A stretch of 7,243 nt of DNA from CAZUDI01 sp964618975 (lineage in GTDB: Bacteria; Desulfobacterota; Desulfomonilia; UBA1062). The position numbers were made by a program, and so were the translations under genes. Of the stretch, positions 1-7,243 are shown in pieces; within the stretch, counting starts at the first letter, position 1; the number at the start of each line of letters is the position of its first letter. The notes under the pieces are model-generated. The model saw only the letters and a list, made by a program, of their open reading frames with translations, was not told the origin of the DNA and ran no database searches. The stretch lies in the NCBI GenBank assembly GCA_964618975.1, contig CAZUDI010000096.1:1-7243 (forward strand). Direction: 5' to 3'.

Positions 1-4153
<4,153 letters not shown>

Positions 4154-4157
<4 letters not shown>

Positions 4158-4182
4158 CAGGAAAGGTTTCCGTTGTTAGAAG
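4154..4182 (+). promoter_or_regulatory. Candidate sigma70-type promoter overlapping the rpoC stop
   Basis: A perfect -35 hexamer TTGACA (4154-4159) overlaps the rpoC stop codon TGA (4155-4157). After a 17-nt spacer comes TAGAAG (4177-4182), which matches the -10 consensus TATAAT at four of six positions but lacks the important last T. Transcription would begin near 4189-4190, giving a leader of about 50 nt before rpsL. It could give the str genes transcription independent of rpoBC. A chance match cannot be excluded, because the TTGACA is partly set by the stop codon and the -10 is imperfect. Confidence 0.35.
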
Positions 4183-4215
4183 ACTGCGTCATTTACGCGA
4201 GCTTTCATCTACATT

Positions 4216-4252
4216 GAGGAGCTAAGAAGGGATGAGGATATGCCGACGCTGA
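4216..4252 (+). promoter_or_regulatory. Shine-Dalgarno region and possible six-codon leader ORF at the rpsL start
   Basis: Two ribosome-binding arrangements are nested here. GAGGAG (4216-4221) is 10 nt before ATG at 4232, which opens a six-codon frame (M-R-I-C-R-R) stopping at TGA 4250-4252, out of frame with and overlapping the first codons of rpsL. A weaker AAGGG (4227-4231) is 8 nt before the rpsL ATG at 4240. The family N-terminus (MPTLNQLVRKG) fixes 4240 as the rpsL start. Whether the short frame is translated is unknown; it may be fortuitous. Confidence 0.4.
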
Positions 4253-4611
4253 ACCAGTTGGTCCGCAAGGGAAGAGAGACTGTCAAGAAGCAGAAGAAGA
4301 CCAGGGCGCTCCAGGGGTGTCCCCAGAAGCGGGGGGTTTGTGTGCGCGTGTACACCACGACGCCCAAGAAGCCGAACTCCGCCCTGCGCAAGGTGGCGCG
4401 TGTGCGGCTCACCAACGGATACGAGGTGACGAGCTACATTCCGGGAGAGGGCCACAACCTCCAGGAGCACTCGGTGGTGATGATCCGGGGTGGGCGTGTC
4501 AAGGACCTTCCCGGTGTGCGGTACCACATCATCCGCGGGGTCATGGATACCGAGGGCGTTCAGCAGCGTCGTCAGGCCCGATCCAAATACGGGACCAAGA
4601 GGCCCAAGTAG
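4240..4611 (+). CDS. rpsL: 30S ribosomal protein S12
   Basis: S12 is a 30S subunit protein at the decoding centre, where it contributes to tRNA selection accuracy and to streptomycin response. The product is 123 residues, the normal length, and is colinear with E. coli S12. Signature segments are CPQKRGVC (residues 27-34), TTPKKPNSALRK (40-51), GEGHNLQEHS (69-78), GGRVKDLPGVRYH (84-96) and the basic end ARSKYGTKRPK. The residues best known for streptomycin resistance are wild type: Lys43 and Lys88 (K42 and K87 in numbering without Met). Asp89, the site methylthiolated in E. coli, is also present. It lies 82 nt after rpoC and 8 nt before rpsG. ATG at 4240 is chosen because it gives the conserved N-terminus; its own Shine-Dalgarno (AAGGG, 4227-4231) is modest. 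Transcription may come by read-through from rpoBC and/or from the candidate promoter at 4154. Confidence 0.99.
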   Translation: MPTLNQLVRKGRETVKKQKKTRALQGCPQKRGVCVRVYTTTPKKPNSALRKVARVRLTNGYEVTSYIPGEGHNLQEHSVVMIRGGRVKDLPGVRYHIIRGVMDTEGVQQRRQARSKYGTKRPK

Positions 4612-4619
4612 GAGAGGTT

Positions 4620-5093
4620 ATGCCAAGGAAGAAACGAGGCAGTCTGAGGAGAGACATCGCTGCCGATCCCAAGTACAAGGACAAGCAGGTGAGCAAGTTT
4701 ATCAACTGCATCATGTGGGATGGCAAGAAGTCGGTCGCCGAGCGGATTTTTTACGATTCCCTCGATATCATTGCCCAGAGGACCAAGGAGGACCCGATGG
4801 AGGTCTTTCTGAAGGCCTTCAACAATGTGAAACCCTCGCTTGAGGTGCGTTCGCGCCGTATCGGCGGTGCGACCTATCAGGTCCCCCAGGAGGTGCGCTC
4901 CGAGAGGAAGGATATGCTGGCACGGCGCTGGATCATCACGGCGTCGCGCAACCGCAGCGAGCACAATATGTGCGAGCGTCTGGCCCAGGAGCTTCTGGAT
5001 GCATACAACAACCGGGGAACATCCGTGAAGAAGAAGGAAGATACCCATAAAATGGCCGAGGCAAACAAGGCCTTCGCGCATTACCGTTTCTAA
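4620..5093 (+). CDS. rpsG: 30S ribosomal protein S7
   Basis: S7 is a primary 16S rRNA-binding protein that nucleates assembly of the 30S head and lies near the mRNA exit and E site. The product is 157 residues, the usual bacterial length. It shows the basic N-terminus MPRKKRG, the KKSVAERI helix (residues 36-43), the beta-hairpin segment GGATYQVP (82-89) followed by EVRSERKDMLARRW, and the conserved end EDTHKMAEANKAFAHYR. The ATG at 4620 is preceded by GGAG (4611-4614), five bases upstream and sharing its first base with the rpsL stop TAG (4609-4611). The spacer from rpsL is only 8 nt, pointing to translational coupling. In E. coli S7 represses its operon by binding a roughly 100-nt rpsL-rpsG spacer; no such spacer exists here. 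Identification is certain. Confidence 0.99.
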   Translation: MPRKKRGSLRRDIAADPKYKDKQVSKFINCIMWDGKKSVAERIFYDSLDIIAQRTKEDPMEVFLKAFNNVKPSLEVRSRRIGGATYQVPQEVRSERKDMLARRWIITASRNRSEHNMCERLAQELLDAYNNRGTSVKKKEDTHKMAEANKAFAHYRF

Positions 5094-5103
5094 GGAAAAA
5101 GAC

Positions 5104-5106
<3 letters not shown>
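5091..5106 (+). promoter_or_regulatory. Ribosome-binding site fixing the GTG start of fusA
   Basis: TAAGGA (5091-5096) matches the complement of the 16S rRNA 3' end, and its TAA is at the same time the rpsG stop codon. Seven bases separate it from GTG at 5104. This supports 5104 over the in-frame GTG at 5113, which would sit 16 nt away, and it places fusA translation directly behind terminating rpsG ribosomes. Confidence 0.75.
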
Positions 5107-7187
<2,081 letters not shown>

Positions 7188-7189
7188 CT

Positions 7190-7243
7190 ATGGCGAAGGA
7201 GACATTTCAGAGGACGAAGCCGCATGTGAATGTGGGGACGATT
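7190..7243 (+). CDS. tuf: Elongation factor Tu (first 18 codons, cut by the window end)
   Basis: EF-Tu carries aminoacyl-tRNA to the ribosomal A site as a GTP complex. Only the N-terminus is visible: MAKETFQRTKPHVNVGTI, closely matching the family start (M-x-K-x-x-F-x-R-T-K-P-H-V-N-V-G-T-I), which leads into the first GTPase motif GHVDHGKT just beyond the window. The ATG at 7190 follows the fusA stop by two bases and is preceded by a strong Shine-Dalgarno AGGAGG (7175-7180), nine bases upstream and inside the last fusA codons. This is the classic str-operon position for tuf. Whether the gene is intact, or one of two tuf copies, cannot be seen. Confidence 0.95.
   Translation, partial: MAKETFQRTKPHVNVGTI

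Noticed and set aside
4160..4198. Small inverted repeats after rpoC (GGAA/TTCC at 4160-4171, GCGT/ACGC at 4186-4198) as a terminator
   Set aside because: The stems are only four base pairs and no U-tract follows; they do not make an intrinsic terminator.
4317..4619. An upstream extension of rpsG to an ATG at 4317
   Set aside because: It would overlap most of rpsL in another frame. S7 homologues start at MPRKKRG, and the ATG at 4620 has a suitable Shine-Dalgarno.

Overview
The window is a compact, single-strand stretch of the bacterial transcription/translation core, in the order rpoC (3' part) – rpsL – rpsG – fusA – tuf (first 18 codons), all on the + strand. It is the junction between the RNA polymerase beta/beta' operon and the 'str' operon. 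In E. coli these two loci are far apart, but many other bacterial lineages keep them linked as they are here.

Organism: a Gram-negative-type bacterium with GC-rich codon use. The beta' subunit carries a trigger-loop insertion of about 185 residues (the SI3 type found in Proteobacteria and several other Gram-negative phyla and absent from Firmicutes and Actinobacteria). The wording of RpoC, S12, S7 and EF-G reads most like Desulfobacterota ('Deltaproteobacteria'). This is an impression from remembered homologues; the phylum is a moderate-confidence guess and nothing finer is claimed. The run of 10 N inside fusA suggests a draft or metagenome scaffold.

Layout: bases 1-4157 are rpoC, lacking about the first 65 codons. 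Bases 4158-4239 are an 82-nt leader with a possible sigma70-type promoter that overlaps the rpoC stop, and a six-codon leader ORF overlapping the rpsL start. rpsL is 4240-4611, rpsG 4620-5093 and fusA 5104-7187 (GTG start). fusA is interrupted by the N run at 6763-6772, which puts the two halves out of frame. tuf begins at 7190, two bases after the fusA stop, and runs off the window. Gaps between rpsL, rpsG, fusA and tuf are 8, 10 and 2 nt, so co-transcription and translational coupling are likely. I see no convincing intrinsic terminator.

Together the genes make the catalytic beta' subunit of RNA polymerase, two 30S proteins (S12 at the decoding centre, S7 in the head), the translocase EF-G and the aminoacyl-tRNA carrier EF-Tu. 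I found no mobile element, CRISPR array, tRNA, rRNA or accessory system. The points deserving a second look are a net insertion of about 78 residues in the N-terminal part of beta', the placeholder gap in fusA, the putative promoter and leader ORF before rpsL, the short rpsL-rpsG spacer, and an Arg-to-His type change in an EF-G domain IV loop.
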